Source: Algoriphagus pacificus (lineage in GTDB: Bacteria; Bacteroidota; Bacteroidia; Cytophagales; Cyclobacteriaceae). From it: a DNA stretch of 64,000 nucleotides. Under the pieces are notes generated by a model. That model saw only the letters and a program-made list of their open reading frames with translations, did not search any database and had not been told where the DNA came from. The DNA is taken from contig NZ_JAFKCU010000003.1 of NCBI RefSeq assembly GCF_017254845.1, forward strand, positions 434,001-498,000. The letters are read 5' to 3'. Made by a program: the position numbers and the translations under genes. Positions 34,399 through 44,132 of the stretch are shown here, piece by piece; within the stretch, counting starts at the first letter, position 1; each line of letters opens with the position of its first letter.

Positions 34399-35964
34399 AT
34401 GATTAAACTACAAAAAATGACATTAGGGCTACTTTTTTTAGCCCTAGGTACTTTTTCCTGTAAGCAGGAAGAAACGCCATTGGTTCCTCAGGCAACTCTA
34501 GAGGAAGAGCAACAAAAATTAATTCCAAGTAATGAAATTGATCAATTGATTCTCCAGTCTTTGAGAGAAACAGGAGATTTTCTTTGGATGGGGCAGAGTG
34601 ATCAAGTCATTTGGTCAGCTTTGATGCAAAGTGATTCGGTGCTGACTATTGGTTATAGCCCGGCAAATTTGGAAACTCCCAATGCAAGAATTGGGATTGA
34701 ATCGGTTCAAGATCCTGTTTGGCAAGCTTCTGCTCAGAAGATCTTGGGAATGATTACCGAAACAGTGGAACGATCTGGTGGGTCTCAGTTGAGATTGGGA
34801 AATGAACTCGCTGAAATCCATGCCGATCTGCCTTATCTGGAAGTCAAGGTAAACAGTTTGGAAGTACTTCAGAACCTGAGGAGTATGCCAGAGGTTCGAT
34901 ACTTTGAGCCTTTGAGCTATGAGTTTGATTACTCATTATTGAACCAAGGGCAGAATGCCAGATATTTTTCAGATTCTGGTTGCTCGAATGATCCGGAAGC
35001 CAATCTTTCTACTAATGATTACTCCGTGATTTCTCCAAATGCAAAAGCCTCTTGGAATTATGCGCAAATGGGTATTTCCCAAGCTTGGTCCCAGAGTACC
35101 GGAGATAATATCACTGTGGGACTGATTGATACAGGAGTAAGTCCTAATCAACAGCTATTGGGTAGTGGATTTCAAAGCGGAGAGTCTACTAGCCGATCCA
35201 TTTCAAAATTTGGAACCTACCAGACTGGGTATTGGTGGTGGAAGAAATATGACGGACCTAATGATCAATGTGGTCATGGAACAGCCATGGCGGGTGTAAT
35301 TGCTTCACCTAGGAATTCTGTTGGGAATACCGTTGGAGTGGCGTATAATGCAGATTTAATATCTGTCCGTGGAACAAGTGATGTGATCGTGAATTCCGGG
35401 AATGAAAAAGACGGGGTGGCGGAAGCTTTGGTTTTATTGGGAAAAAGATCAGATGTGAAAATCATCAGCATGTCAATTGGAGATGTTTTCTCTAATTCCA
35501 AGGTGGCAGATGCTGTTCGCTATGCTTATAACAGAGGTAAATTGATTTTCGCTGCTGCTGGAACATCAACTTCTTTTACCAATTGGTATGGGGTAATTTT
35601 CCCTGCTACCATGGCAGAAACAGTTGCTGTCACTGGAGTGAAAGAAGGAAATGGATATCAGCGTTGCAATACCTGTCACTCAGGTGGAAAAGTTGATTTT
35701 ACGGTCATCATGGAAAGAGGAGGAACAGAAACGAAACCATTGAGTTTGGCATTTTCTGGAAATAATCCTTCCACTGTTGGTGGTTCTTCAGTAGCCACTG
35801 CTACTGCTTCCGGCATTGCTGCTTTGCTTTGGTCCAAAAACCCAAATTGGAATAGAGAACAAATCTTGGATCGGCTGAAAACTACTTCTGATTTATATCC
35901 TAGCCGAAATTCAGAATACGGTTGGGGTAATCTAGACGCTGGAGCTGCTTTAGGGATATATTGA
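34399..35964 (+). CDS. S8 (subtilisin-like) serine peptidase lipoprotein
   Basis: 521 aa. Lipoprotein signal LLFLALGTFSC (Cys21). Residues about 25-210 form a prodomain-like region. The catalytic triad is visible: Asp244 in VGLIDTGVS, His293 in CGHGTAMAGV, Ser464 in GGSSVATATA. The residue corresponding to the oxyanion Asn (normally AAGN) is Thr389 in FAAAGTS. An inserted CNTCHSGG motif precedes the Ser block. Likely cell-surface or periplasmic protease. No family inhibitor or partner lies nearby. Confidence 0.88.
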   Translation: MIKLQKMTLGLLFLALGTFSCKQEETPLVPQATLEEEQQKLIPSNEIDQLILQSLRETGDFLWMGQSDQVIWSALMQSDSVLTIGYSPANLETPNARIGIESVQDPVWQASAQKILGMITETVERSGGSQLRLGNELAEIHADLPYLEVKVNSLEVLQNLRSMPEVRYFEPLSYEFDYSLLNQGQNARYFSDSGCSNDPEANLSTNDYSVISPNAKASWNYAQMGISQAWSQSTGDNITVGLIDTGVSPNQQLLGSGFQSGESTSRSISKFGTYQTGYWWWKKYDGPNDQCGHGTAMAGVIASPRNSVGNTVGVAYNADLISVRGTSDVIVNSGNEKDGVAEALVLLGKRSDVKIISMSIGDVFSNSKVADAVRYAYNRGKLIFAAAGTSTSFTNWYGVIFPATMAETVAVTGVKEGNGYQRCNTCHSGGKVDFTVIMERGGTETKPLSLAFSGNNPSTVGGSSVATATASGIAALLWSKNPNWNREQILDRLKTTSDLYPSRNSEYGWGNLDAGAALGIY

Positions 35965-35966
35965 TA

Positions 35967-36060
35967 AGTTCTCGACTTCGCTCGAACTGACAATGGGTTT
36001 ATATCTCGCCGACGGAGTATTTCAGCGCAGCGTATTTCGCAAAGTTTGATTCAGCGAAAT
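35967..36060. repeat. short intergenic palindromic repeats
   Basis: GTTCTCGACTTCGCTCGAAC near 35967-35986 is an imperfect palindrome. CGGAGTATTTCAGCGCAGCG and ATTCAGCGAAAT follow. I recall similar sequences in intergenic DNA of other Bacteroidota; no coding content. Confidence 0.4.
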
Positions 36061-36090
36061 TGTACTTCCAATAATTTACTTTAAAACAAA

Positions 36091-36125
36091 AAGCCCTGAA
36101 TTAAGATATAATTCAGGGCTTTTTT
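36091..36125. terminator. bidirectional intrinsic terminator
   Basis: Stem AGCCCTGAATT (36092-36102) / AATTCAGGGCT (36110-36120) with a T-run on the right and an A-run on the left. It serves the convergent S8 and M28 peptidase genes. Confidence 0.9.
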
Positions 36126-36139
36126 ACTGATTGAAGCTC

Positions 36140-38245
36140 TTAGAGAGCCTTAGTAATCTTATCGATTTTGCTAGCTAAAGAAGAAATTGCTTTCGCATAG
36201 CGTGTATCCCATTCTTCCAGTTTTTCTGTACGGTCGATTGCAACTTCGTATTGAATACCAGGAAGGATCCAGGAAGCATATCCAGAGAAAGGATCATTAC
36301 ATACATACAAAGACTTGTACCATTCTCCGTAGTACATTCCTTTCGGATCGATCCAGCTTTTCTCGAGGCTTATCAATTCTTCATTGATTTTCTCCAATGT
36401 CTTTTCAGAAACAGTTCCAGCTTGCATCGCAGCGTCTAAAGCTGTTTGGTAAGCTTTCGAACTTGCCTCCAATTTTGCCAAAGCACTTTCTGCCTGATCA
36501 AATTCCTTGAAATCAGGAGCTATGGTTTTTACACTTTTCACTGCATTTTCGAAGTGCCCTTTTAAGTCCTGAGCATAGCGAGGAACATCGTAAGGAATCA
36601 CATCTCCGTTTGCCAATCGCAAAGCCACCAAACCAAATACCTGAGCAACCATGCCACCCATTTTAAAGCTTGGATCTACAAACTTGCTGTAGTAGTGAAA
36701 ATTATCATAGTTGGAGTGATAGGGGGTCAAACCTCCTGTGCCACCACCCAAACTTGGAACCCCCACGTGCATGTAAAAAGCAATATGGTCGGATCCACCA
36801 CCTAGATTTCCCATTCTAGGTTCTTCATTTTTACCGGCCCAAACTTGGTAGACCGTTTTTGAGGAATCCGGAAAACTTACATCTTTTGCAGCTTCCATGA
36901 TGATTTTCTTCAAAGTAGGAGCTGCAGATGCACCGAAGTTCCTACCATTTGCACCACCATCAAAGTTCATATATGCCACTGCGTTTGCTTTGAGCTCATC
37001 TCTCATATCTTCCACCCATTCGGTAGATCCTATGACTCCTTGTTCCTCTGCATCCCAGTGACCAATCATAATGGATCTTTCTGGAGCTTTGCCTTCCTTC
37101 ACCAATTTCCCTAGGGCTTCAGACAAAGTCAATAACATGGCTGTTCCTGAATTTGGATCTGTAGCACCAAAACTCCAAGCATCAAAGTGAGCTCCTAGAA
37201 TGATCCATTCGTCAGGATATTTAGAACCTTTGAAAGTACCCACCACATTGTTTGCGCGGATAAAATCAACTGGCTGATCAACCATGACACGAACTTTTAA
37301 ATCCTCGCCACCTTCGATTTTATAGTCAAATTCTAATCCACCTTGCCACGCTTCTGGAACTGCCTGACCTTTCATTCTTGATAAAATTTCTTTCGCAGCT
37401 CCATAACCAATAGGAGTTACCGGAATCGTGTGAAAAGCCACGTCTTTTGGATCCAGTCTTTTTACTTTCTTATCTCCATCTAGAGGCAAAGCAGGCTCAT
37501 TTGGAGTCAAAGGATCACCTGTCCAATCTAAAGTCAACATAGAACCACGTTGAATAGTGGTTTCATTGTAATAAGGTCCATCAGGATAGACCCCACCTCT
37601 GACGAAACCATTGTCTTTAGGATCTGTGTAAACTACCAGACCAATTGCTCCTGCAGCTTCTGCATACTTAGCCTTGTAGCCTCTGAAATTACCTCCATAC
37701 CGAGCAATGGCAACTTTTCCGGTCAAGTCAACACCCATTTCTTTGAGCTTCGCAAAATCCTCACGTGTCCCATAATTCACATAAACCACTTCTGCTGTAA
37801 CATCTCCAGAACCGGAAAATGCATTGAATCCCAAGTACAAGCGATCATCTGCAGAAAAAGGATCTTCATCGAGAATCGCTTCTTGCTGGGAAAGTGTCAT
37901 CTGGACAGGAGAAACTATCTCCAAATGGGACTCTCCCGGATGATTTGGGAGGTATACATCATAAGGATACAATTTCACATCCATGCCGGCATCAGACATG
38001 ACCTTCTTCATGTATTGCTGCACCAACTCATTCTCTGGAGTACCAGCAATGTGAGGGTTTTTGGTGATCTCTCTTAGGTGCTCCTTGAAGCTCCCAAAAT
38101 CAACTGCCTGAAGAAATTCTTTTTCCAATGCTTGTTGCTTGGCTTGATGACTTTGGAAAAAGCCATCCTGAGCCTGGGCGGATAATGCCAAAGCTAAAGT
38201 CCCAATTAGCAGAGACTTTTTAGGGGTAAATTGAAGTTTACTCAT
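36140..38245 (-). CDS. secreted M28-family metallopeptidase (PSMA-like, with PA domain)
   Basis: 701 aa. Signal peptide ending ALSAQAQ. A protease-associated domain is inserted about residues 120-290. The M28 zinc ligands are visible: GAHFDAWSFGATDPNSG (His, Asp), WDAEEQGVIGS (Glu-Glu), NFDGGANG (Asp) and HSNYDNFHYY (His). The C-terminal helical domain (about 560-690) matches transferrin-receptor/glutamate-carboxypeptidase-II dimerisation domains. Probably releases glutamate or C-terminal residues from peptides in the periplasm. Its start overlaps the upstream C40 gene by 8 bp, so the two are cotranslated. Confidence 0.92.
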   Translation of the reverse strand: MSKLQFTPKKSLLIGTLALALSAQAQDGFFQSHQAKQQALEKEFLQAVDFGSFKEHLREITKNPHIAGTPENELVQQYMKKVMSDAGMDVKLYPYDVYLPNHPGESHLEIVSPVQMTLSQQEAILDEDPFSADDRLYLGFNAFSGSGDVTAEVVYVNYGTREDFAKLKEMGVDLTGKVAIARYGGNFRGYKAKYAEAAGAIGLVVYTDPKDNGFVRGGVYPDGPYYNETTIQRGSMLTLDWTGDPLTPNEPALPLDGDKKVKRLDPKDVAFHTIPVTPIGYGAAKEILSRMKGQAVPEAWQGGLEFDYKIEGGEDLKVRVMVDQPVDFIRANNVVGTFKGSKYPDEWIILGAHFDAWSFGATDPNSGTAMLLTLSEALGKLVKEGKAPERSIMIGHWDAEEQGVIGSTEWVEDMRDELKANAVAYMNFDGGANGRNFGASAAPTLKKIIMEAAKDVSFPDSSKTVYQVWAGKNEEPRMGNLGGGSDHIAFYMHVGVPSLGGGTGGLTPYHSNYDNFHYYSKFVDPSFKMGGMVAQVFGLVALRLANGDVIPYDVPRYAQDLKGHFENAVKSVKTIAPDFKEFDQAESALAKLEASSKAYQTALDAAMQAGTVSEKTLEKINEELISLEKSWIDPKGMYYGEWYKSLYVCNDPFSGYASWILPGIQYEVAIDRTEKLEEWDTRYAKAISSLASKIDKITKAL

Positions 38246-39401
38246 TTGTTAAAAGTTCAGAGACGGCAATCACTCCGTCAGATTGATGGTTGATTATTCT
38301 TTTGGTTCTTAGGTAGCGATTGAGTTCGTAATCATCGTAATTTGGGCTATTTGGGTCAAAACTGGAAATTCTTACTCTTCCTCTGGAATGGATAAATTCT
38401 CCATTACCAATCCACATGCCCACATGAACGACTCTTTCTTTCTTATCTTCTGTAGCTTTTTCGCCGAAAAACAACAAGTCGCCAACTTCAAGTTTTTCCC
38501 AATTCTTTTCGGTATCAATTTCTTCTCCCTCTTTTACCTGTTGAGAGGCATCGCGAGGAATAATTTGTCCATTTAGGAAATAGATCGTTTTGGTAAAACC
38601 ACTACAATCAACTCCTTTGATGGATGTGCCTCCCCAGAGATAGGGGACACCCATCATTTGTTTGGCTGTGGAAATCAGACTTTCAGGATTGGTATTCCGG
38701 GTAGCAATCCAATGCTCCCAAGTATCTAATTGATCTACTTCCACAAATCCTGATCTTCCGTCTGGAAGGCTTACTTCCAACATTTCTGATTCGTCTTTTT
38801 GTGCTACTAAAATATCTCCGGCAACTAAATCCGAAACCATTTCAGTTTTGGAAGCATCTTTCCAGACATGTCCAGTAAGTTCGGTGAAAACAACTTTGGG
38901 TAAAGTATACCAAGTTTCCAATTCTGCTTCAGTCATCTGATGAATTCCTGCTCTATCCACCCAAGCTAAATAACCGTCAGGAGTTTGCACCAAAAACCAA
39001 CCATCATCTTCTTTTAGCACATTGAGGGGAGTTCCCATCAAGGCTTGAGTAGCCAATTCTGCTGAATGCTTTGGGTTACTGCGGATATTTGCCACAGAAA
39101 TGGTAACAAGAGCTTTGGTTTGCTCACCTAAAGCTGCATCTGGAAGTTGATTCACGGCATTGGTAAACTCAATCCCTTTTTGATTCAGTTCGGCCACTAA
39201 ATTCGCTAAACCCTCGATTTGATCAGTTTCACCTTTAAGTGAATCATTCTCAAATTTGAGGTCCCACAGAGCCACTCTTTTATCTGGAGCCAATTCAGCT
39301 CTATAATTTTCAATGAGGTTTGATACTTCTTCTTGGTTCTGGTTTTGACAGCCAAAAGCCAATGCAAAAAGAGGAAGTAAAAGGGCAATTCTATTCTTCA
39401 T
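38238..39401 (-). CDS. NlpC/P60 (C40) peptidase lipoprotein with SH3 domains
   Basis: 387 aa from ATG 39401; the in-frame start ten codons earlier would spoil the signal. Signal LLPLFALAFGC. Residues about 110-260 contain bacterial SH3 modules (NIRSNPKHSAELATQ; GYLAWVDRAGIHQM). The C-terminal NlpC/P60 domain has catalytic Cys in GVDCSGFTKT, His in VVHVGMWIGN and a downstream FIHSRGRVRI. Cleaves the D-Glu to diamino-acid bond in cell-wall stem peptides. Forms an operon with the M28 peptidase, which could digest the liberated dipeptides further. Confidence 0.92.
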   Translation of the reverse strand: MKNRIALLLPLFALAFGCQNQNQEEVSNLIENYRAELAPDKRVALWDLKFENDSLKGETDQIEGLANLVAELNQKGIEFTNAVNQLPDAALGEQTKALVTISVANIRSNPKHSAELATQALMGTPLNVLKEDDGWFLVQTPDGYLAWVDRAGIHQMTEAELETWYTLPKVVFTELTGHVWKDASKTEMVSDLVAGDILVAQKDESEMLEVSLPDGRSGFVEVDQLDTWEHWIATRNTNPESLISTAKQMMGVPYLWGGTSIKGVDCSGFTKTIYFLNGQIIPRDASQQVKEGEEIDTEKNWEKLEVGDLLFFGEKATEDKKERVVHVGMWIGNGEFIHSRGRVRISSFDPNSPNYDDYELNRYLRTKRIINHQSDGVIAVSELLTNE

Positions 39402-39489
39402 GCGGGAATATACAGCAAAAGAAAACCACAAGAAACCCCAACATGACTGCTGGAGTTTAATGTGGTTTAAATGGGTTTACTCGGTTAAA

Positions 39490-40791
39490 TTAATTTGCTT
39501 TCAGGCCTGGAGATCTTTCCAAGAATTCCTGATACAATCTGATATGTCTGTTGGACAATGGGATTCTATAACCAGAGATAAATACATGCATGATTTCAGA
39601 TCTGGTTTCGAAAGGGTCTTCAGTAGCCACGATCAAATTGGCAACTTTTCCAACTTCAATTGATCCATACATATCTGCTACGCCAAAGATTTCAGCTGGA
39701 TTTATTGTAACAGCTTTCCAAGCTTCTTCTTTACCCATTCCATATGCAGCAGCAAAACCAGCGTGGAAAGGCAGATTTCTTACGTTTTCCTCTTCGTTGG
39801 TACGAATTGCTACTTTCACACCTGCTTTGGCTAATTTGCCTGGGTTGGAGTAAGCTGCATCGTAACGATCAGAATCACGTGTTGGAAGTTCTTGAACAGG
39901 ACCAGTTACAACAGGTACTCCGGATTTAGCAATTTCATCCGCTACTCTCCAACCTTCTGCTACTCCGGATAGGATGAATTTGGCATCTTTTCCTTCGATC
40001 CATTTCAATGCATTTTGAATGTCTCCAGCAGCATTTACTTCGATTAGCAATGGAATTTCACCGGCAATTACTTTTGCCATTTGCTCCATTTCAGGATAAT
40101 ATTCCAGTTCAGCACCATTGGCTTTCAATTCACCGTAGGTTTTTGCCTTATCCCAGATTTCATTCGCATTTTTCAATGCTTTCTCATTATCCTTTTTGAT
40201 ATCATCATCAGATCTTCTGTCGAATCTTCCTCTTCTTGCGGAAGAAGGGAAGTTCATTACTACAGCTTTGAAACCAGCATACATCTGGTCCGGAGTATAA
40301 CCTACCAAGTTGATCAATGCTGCAGTTCCAGGGAATAAACCTCCAGATGGAACAGTCAATACTGTAGTCACACCAGAAACCCTAGTTACAGGAATTGCTT
40401 CCGAATTTGGGTTAACCGCTGTCAAAGCCTGCATATTTGGAGTTACATTACCCACTTCTGCATAGTCAGTGGTTTCAGCTACAGAGCTAACTTCCACAAG
40501 ACCCAAACGTGTACCACCATCAATCATACCTGGATAAATTACCAATCCGGTACAATCAATTACTTCCGCATCAGCAGCTGAGATACTAGTACCTACTTGT
40601 GCGATTTTTCCATTTTCTATTAAGATGGATGTATTGTTCAAAGTGCCTTTGGTTATCGTAACCACGGTTGCATTTTGAAGCAAAAACTTTCCTGTTCGAG
40701 GTTTTACAAATTCCCCGTCAATTTGGGCCATTGCCATCATTGGCAACAACGCAATCAGGAAGGCGAAAAAGGCTTTAGTCATTCTTTTCAT
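39490..40791 (-). CDS. amidohydrolase-fold protein lacking metal ligands
   Basis: 433 aa, signal peptide ending MAMAQ. It has the frame of imidazolonepropionase-like amidohydrolases (NATVVTITKGTLNNTSILIE; VIYPGMIDGGTRLG; AVTINPAEIFGV; GKVANLIVATEDPFE). The expected HxH after the first strand is GGT, and the expected His positions read PLLIEVNAAGD and ILSGVAEGW. So the enzyme seems unable to hold a catalytic metal and may be a structural subunit for its neighbour. Third gene of the minus-strand operon. Confidence 0.85.
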   Translation of the reverse strand: MKRMTKAFFAFLIALLPMMAMAQIDGEFVKPRTGKFLLQNATVVTITKGTLNNTSILIENGKIAQVGTSISAADAEVIDCTGLVIYPGMIDGGTRLGLVEVSSVAETTDYAEVGNVTPNMQALTAVNPNSEAIPVTRVSGVTTVLTVPSGGLFPGTAALINLVGYTPDQMYAGFKAVVMNFPSSARRGRFDRRSDDDIKKDNEKALKNANEIWDKAKTYGELKANGAELEYYPEMEQMAKVIAGEIPLLIEVNAAGDIQNALKWIEGKDAKFILSGVAEGWRVADEIAKSGVPVVTGPVQELPTRDSDRYDAAYSNPGKLAKAGVKVAIRTNEEENVRNLPFHAGFAAAYGMGKEEAWKAVTINPAEIFGVADMYGSIEVGKVANLIVATEDPFETRSEIMHVFISGYRIPLSNRHIRLYQEFLERSPGLKAN

Positions 40792-40813
40792 GTCTTCTTT
40801 TGATTTTAGGGAA

Positions 40814-42199
40814 TTAATAATTGGTGTTGAATAGGGACTTGGAGATATCTGAGAAACTCAACTCCACATCCTGTAAACATCTATGATCTTCCTGAGTCAT
40901 ATAAATAGGCTCCACCATTTCAGTTGGGCTAACTCGAAGTCTCTGATCATCCGCATCTTCTTTGATGTCGAAATATTTGATTCCGTCCACATAAGTCTGC
41001 TGCGGAACAGCATAAACAGAAAGTGGATGACCTTCAAAAATCACAAGATCAGCCTGCTTTCCAACTTCGATAGAACCCACTTTATCGGAGATGCCAAGTT
41101 GTTTAGCTGGGTTGATAGTAATCATAGAAAGTGCCTCATCATCTGTCATGCCACCATAACGCTGTGTTTTAGCAGCTTCATGGTATAAGTGACGGATCAA
41201 CTCAGCTGAATCAGAGTTGATGGATGTGATTGCACCGTTTTTCTGCAAGATGGCCGCGTTGAAAGCTGTTGAGTAGTAAACCTCAAATTTATAAGCCCAC
41301 CAATCAGCAAAAACAGAAGCACCCATGGTGTATTCCGCAATTTCCGGAGCAACTTTAAAACCTTCATTGGTATGTTGGAAAACAAGCTTCGTGATACCGA
41401 AGTCACGGGCAACATTGATAAGCATGTAGATTTCATCAGCTCTGTAAGAGTGACAATGGATGATGATTTTACCATCCAAAATATCTACTAAAGTCTGAAG
41501 TCTTTCATCATATTCTGGTGCCAGTGTAGTATTTCCTTTTTGAGAAGCAGCAGCATTGTACTCTTCCCAAGCTTTCTTGTATTGCAAGGCTTCGTTGAAA
41601 CCGTTTCTCAAGATTGCTTCCACACCCATTCTGGTTCGAGGTTGAATTCCTCTTCCTCTTCCATGAACTCGAGTGGGGTTTTCACCTAGTGCAAACTTGA
41701 TCGTACGAGGAGCATCTTGCATGATGATTCCTGCTGGATCTTCTGCACCCCATCTGTGCTTCAAGGTTACATTTTGACCACCGACTACGTTTGCAGATCC
41801 GTGCATTGCGTGGGAGATTGTCACTCCACCAGCCAAAGCACGATAGATTCCTACTTCAAATGGATTGACAACGTCTCTCATTCTAACCTCAGCCACAATA
41901 GGAGCAGTGGCTTCATTGACTACATCCAATGCTACGTGAGAGTGGGCATCGATGATTCCTGGAATTAGGTATTTACCAGTTGCGTCTATGGTTTCTACTC
42001 CTGAAGGAGCAGAAAGATTTTGACCTACTTTTTTGATGATTCCATCCTGTACCAAAACATCAGAGTTTTCAAGGGTACCTTTGGTCACAGTCAAAACAGT
42101 GGCATTCTTTATCAATACGCTACCTTTTGGTGTTTGAGCAGAAGCAAAGCTGAAACTCAGACCCATCAAAGCAGCAAGAAAATAATTGATCTTTTTCAT
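40814..42199 (-). CDS. periplasmic amidohydrolase (imidazolonepropionase-like), metal site intact
   Basis: 461 aa, signal peptide ending SFASAQ. HxH at His86/His88 in IIDAHSHVALD; further His in IIHCHSYRADE and VFQHTNEGF; catalytic Asp in SINSDSAEL. C-terminal typical YLIPGII / GKQADLVIFEGHPLS pattern. Probably hydrolyses an amide such as a dipeptide, cyclic amide or similar; the substrate is unknown. It is the only member of the three-gene series with a complete metal site. Gap of 22 bp to the next gene and 4 bp to the previous one. Confidence 0.9.
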   Translation of the reverse strand: MKKINYFLAALMGLSFSFASAQTPKGSVLIKNATVLTVTKGTLENSDVLVQDGIIKKVGQNLSAPSGVETIDATGKYLIPGIIDAHSHVALDVVNEATAPIVAEVRMRDVVNPFEVGIYRALAGGVTISHAMHGSANVVGGQNVTLKHRWGAEDPAGIIMQDAPRTIKFALGENPTRVHGRGRGIQPRTRMGVEAILRNGFNEALQYKKAWEEYNAAASQKGNTTLAPEYDERLQTLVDILDGKIIIHCHSYRADEIYMLINVARDFGITKLVFQHTNEGFKVAPEIAEYTMGASVFADWWAYKFEVYYSTAFNAAILQKNGAITSINSDSAELIRHLYHEAAKTQRYGGMTDDEALSMITINPAKQLGISDKVGSIEVGKQADLVIFEGHPLSVYAVPQQTYVDGIKYFDIKEDADDQRLRVSPTEMVEPIYMTQEDHRCLQDVELSFSDISKSLFNTNY

Positions 42200-42203
42200 G
42201 GCT

Positions 42204-43904
42204 TTATTTGGTTGCGATTAGGGTTGGATTAAGGGTAGCTTTGAATGGAAAAGATCCAAATTGTGCTACGGACATGGTGCCATCGAAAGATTCTCCTTCT
42301 ACTTCACCTGAAACAGAAACTGTCAGGTTCATACCTCCAGCAGCTACATCGAATTTGAATGAAAGAGTCTTTCCTTCCAAACTCACATCTTTGATATCGG
42401 ATTTGATTTTTCCAGAACCTGAAGGATCATCCAAGGTGATGGAACCAGTGTAATCACTTCCATCTTTTACGATTTCCAAAACACCCCCAGAGCTTCCAGC
42501 CGGAGTTTCAGAAGTATAATCCCAAGTACCTGCTACTTTCACGTCGCCAGTCGCAGATACATCAGAACTACCTTTTTTCTTTTTTGCTTTGGTTTCGTAA
42601 TCAAAAATATAACCGTCAACCACCACATGCTTGATCTGGCTATCCTCAGCAAACAAAGAATCTGTGCTGATCACCATATTAGCTAACTTTCCTTTTTCGA
42701 TTGTTCCAGCGATTCTGCTGATTCCTAAAATTGAAGCAGTATTGGTTGTCAATGCAGCTAGTGCAGCATCTTCACTCAATCCATTTTCAATCATGGTATT
42801 GATTGCTTTCATCACATCACCAGCTTTCACACCAACAGTAGTGAAACCAAATGCAACACCAGCGTCTTCCAATAGAGCAGCTTGTTTCAGCGCATTTTCG
42901 TAAGCTTCCTTAACTCTTGAATATTGAGCTTTAGCAGATTCAGAAGCATCATCTTTCTGAGCTTTGATAGCTTTATCATCTGGCACTTCCAAGCTGATCA
43001 AAACCGGCACGTTGGCAGCTTTGATTACATCAACTACAGTCGCATAATCATCCAATCCTGTCAGAATCAATTTGAAACCTAGTTCTTTCTGAAGGGCCAA
43101 AGCTCTTCTCACTTCCAATTCGGAAGTAGCAGTATACATAACAGGAATCTGACCGTCAATTACTTCCATCATGGCATCGTAAGTAGGAGTGACCTCTGGT
43201 CTACTTACTCCGGAAGTTGATTGAAACAGGCCGCTATTTTTCTGAGTCAGTTTTGTGTTTTGATAAATGTCTCTGAATTTAGCCATCACACCTACCGCAG
43301 TTCCAGGATACATTCCTCTCGCTCCACGGAAACTAGCTGCCAAAGCAGTATTTGACTTTAATACGTTGGTTGAATATTCGGATCCCAATAAGACAATGGC
43401 TGATTTACCAGCAATCATACCGCCATCCGGTACAATCTGGGCGATTGTAAATCCAGCTTTTCTTAAATCCTCAACTTGACTTGCAGCTCCGGAAAACTGG
43501 TCGGTAGCAGATCTCCAAGGAGTAATCCCTGCGAATTCATCTCCTGGCTTAGAGGAATCAAAGTCTTGAGGTCTTTCTGGATCAGCAGGTCTTGTAATCC
43601 CTGCATCCGTGCCTCCTGTGATAAATCCAGGATAAATGAAAAGAGAATCACCGGCTATTACCTGGGCCTCTTTTGGTAGGTTAAGACTTGCACCTACTCC
43701 CTGAATGACTCCATCTTTGATCAAGACGGTAGCTTTCGTACCCGCTTTTCCAGGCGCAGTGAAAACTGTTGCGTTCGTAATGGCATATTGACTGGTTACG
43801 CGTTTCTTGCCACTTGGATCACTTTGAGCCCAAAGCGAATTGTTGACAATCAACCCAGTAAGCAATAAGCCAAGAACACTTGCTTTCAGTAGTGTTTTTT
43901 TCAT
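42204..43904 (-). CDS. amidohydrolase-fold protein lacking HxH, with C-terminal lipocalin-like domain
   Basis: 566 aa, signal peptide ending NSLWAQ. Residues about 40-450 follow the amidohydrolase layout (ATVLIKDGVIQGVGASL; IYPGFITGGTDAGI; LTTNTASILGISRIAGTIEK) but HxH is replaced by GGT, and later His/Asp ligands are missing. Residues about 460-566 add a beta domain with a VAGTWDYTSETPAGSSGGVL start, as in small lipocalin-like modules. First gene of the operon with the active paralogue. Probably non-catalytic; this is inference. Confidence 0.85.
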   Translation of the reverse strand: MKKTLLKASVLGLLLTGLIVNNSLWAQSDPSGKKRVTSQYAITNATVFTAPGKAGTKATVLIKDGVIQGVGASLNLPKEAQVIAGDSLFIYPGFITGGTDAGITRPADPERPQDFDSSKPGDEFAGITPWRSATDQFSGAASQVEDLRKAGFTIAQIVPDGGMIAGKSAIVLLGSEYSTNVLKSNTALAASFRGARGMYPGTAVGVMAKFRDIYQNTKLTQKNSGLFQSTSGVSRPEVTPTYDAMMEVIDGQIPVMYTATSELEVRRALALQKELGFKLILTGLDDYATVVDVIKAANVPVLISLEVPDDKAIKAQKDDASESAKAQYSRVKEAYENALKQAALLEDAGVAFGFTTVGVKAGDVMKAINTMIENGLSEDAALAALTTNTASILGISRIAGTIEKGKLANMVISTDSLFAEDSQIKHVVVDGYIFDYETKAKKKKGSSDVSATGDVKVAGTWDYTSETPAGSSGGVLEIVKDGSDYTGSITLDDPSGSGKIKSDIKDVSLEGKTLSFKFDVAAGGMNLTVSVSGEVEGESFDGTMSVAQFGSFPFKATLNPTLIATK

Positions 43905-44081
43905 ATTGATTGATGGTTAAACTTATGTAGCAAGCTAATAAAAGGGTTTACAGAATCCTTTTAGAATTATTTTTTCATGTTATTTTTTTGATCAGTGGTG
44001 TTGAATAAGTGTCGAAATACCAATTTGATATATTAAAATACAGTACCTAGATTAAAATTTTACTTGATTGGTAAATCTGTA

Positions 44082-44110
44082 TTGTAATTAGTTATAGTAT
44101 ATTAACTTTA
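44082..44110 (+). promoter_or_regulatory. candidate promoter of the exopolysaccharide operon
   Basis: ATTG (44081-44084) followed after 18 nt by TAACTTTA (44103-44110), one mismatch from the TAnnTTTG consensus, 22 bp before the response-regulator ATG. The 43905-44132 gap is divergent and must also hold the amidohydrolase promoter. Confidence 0.45.
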
Positions 44111-44132
44111 TGCACGAGTTCACCCTTGTATT

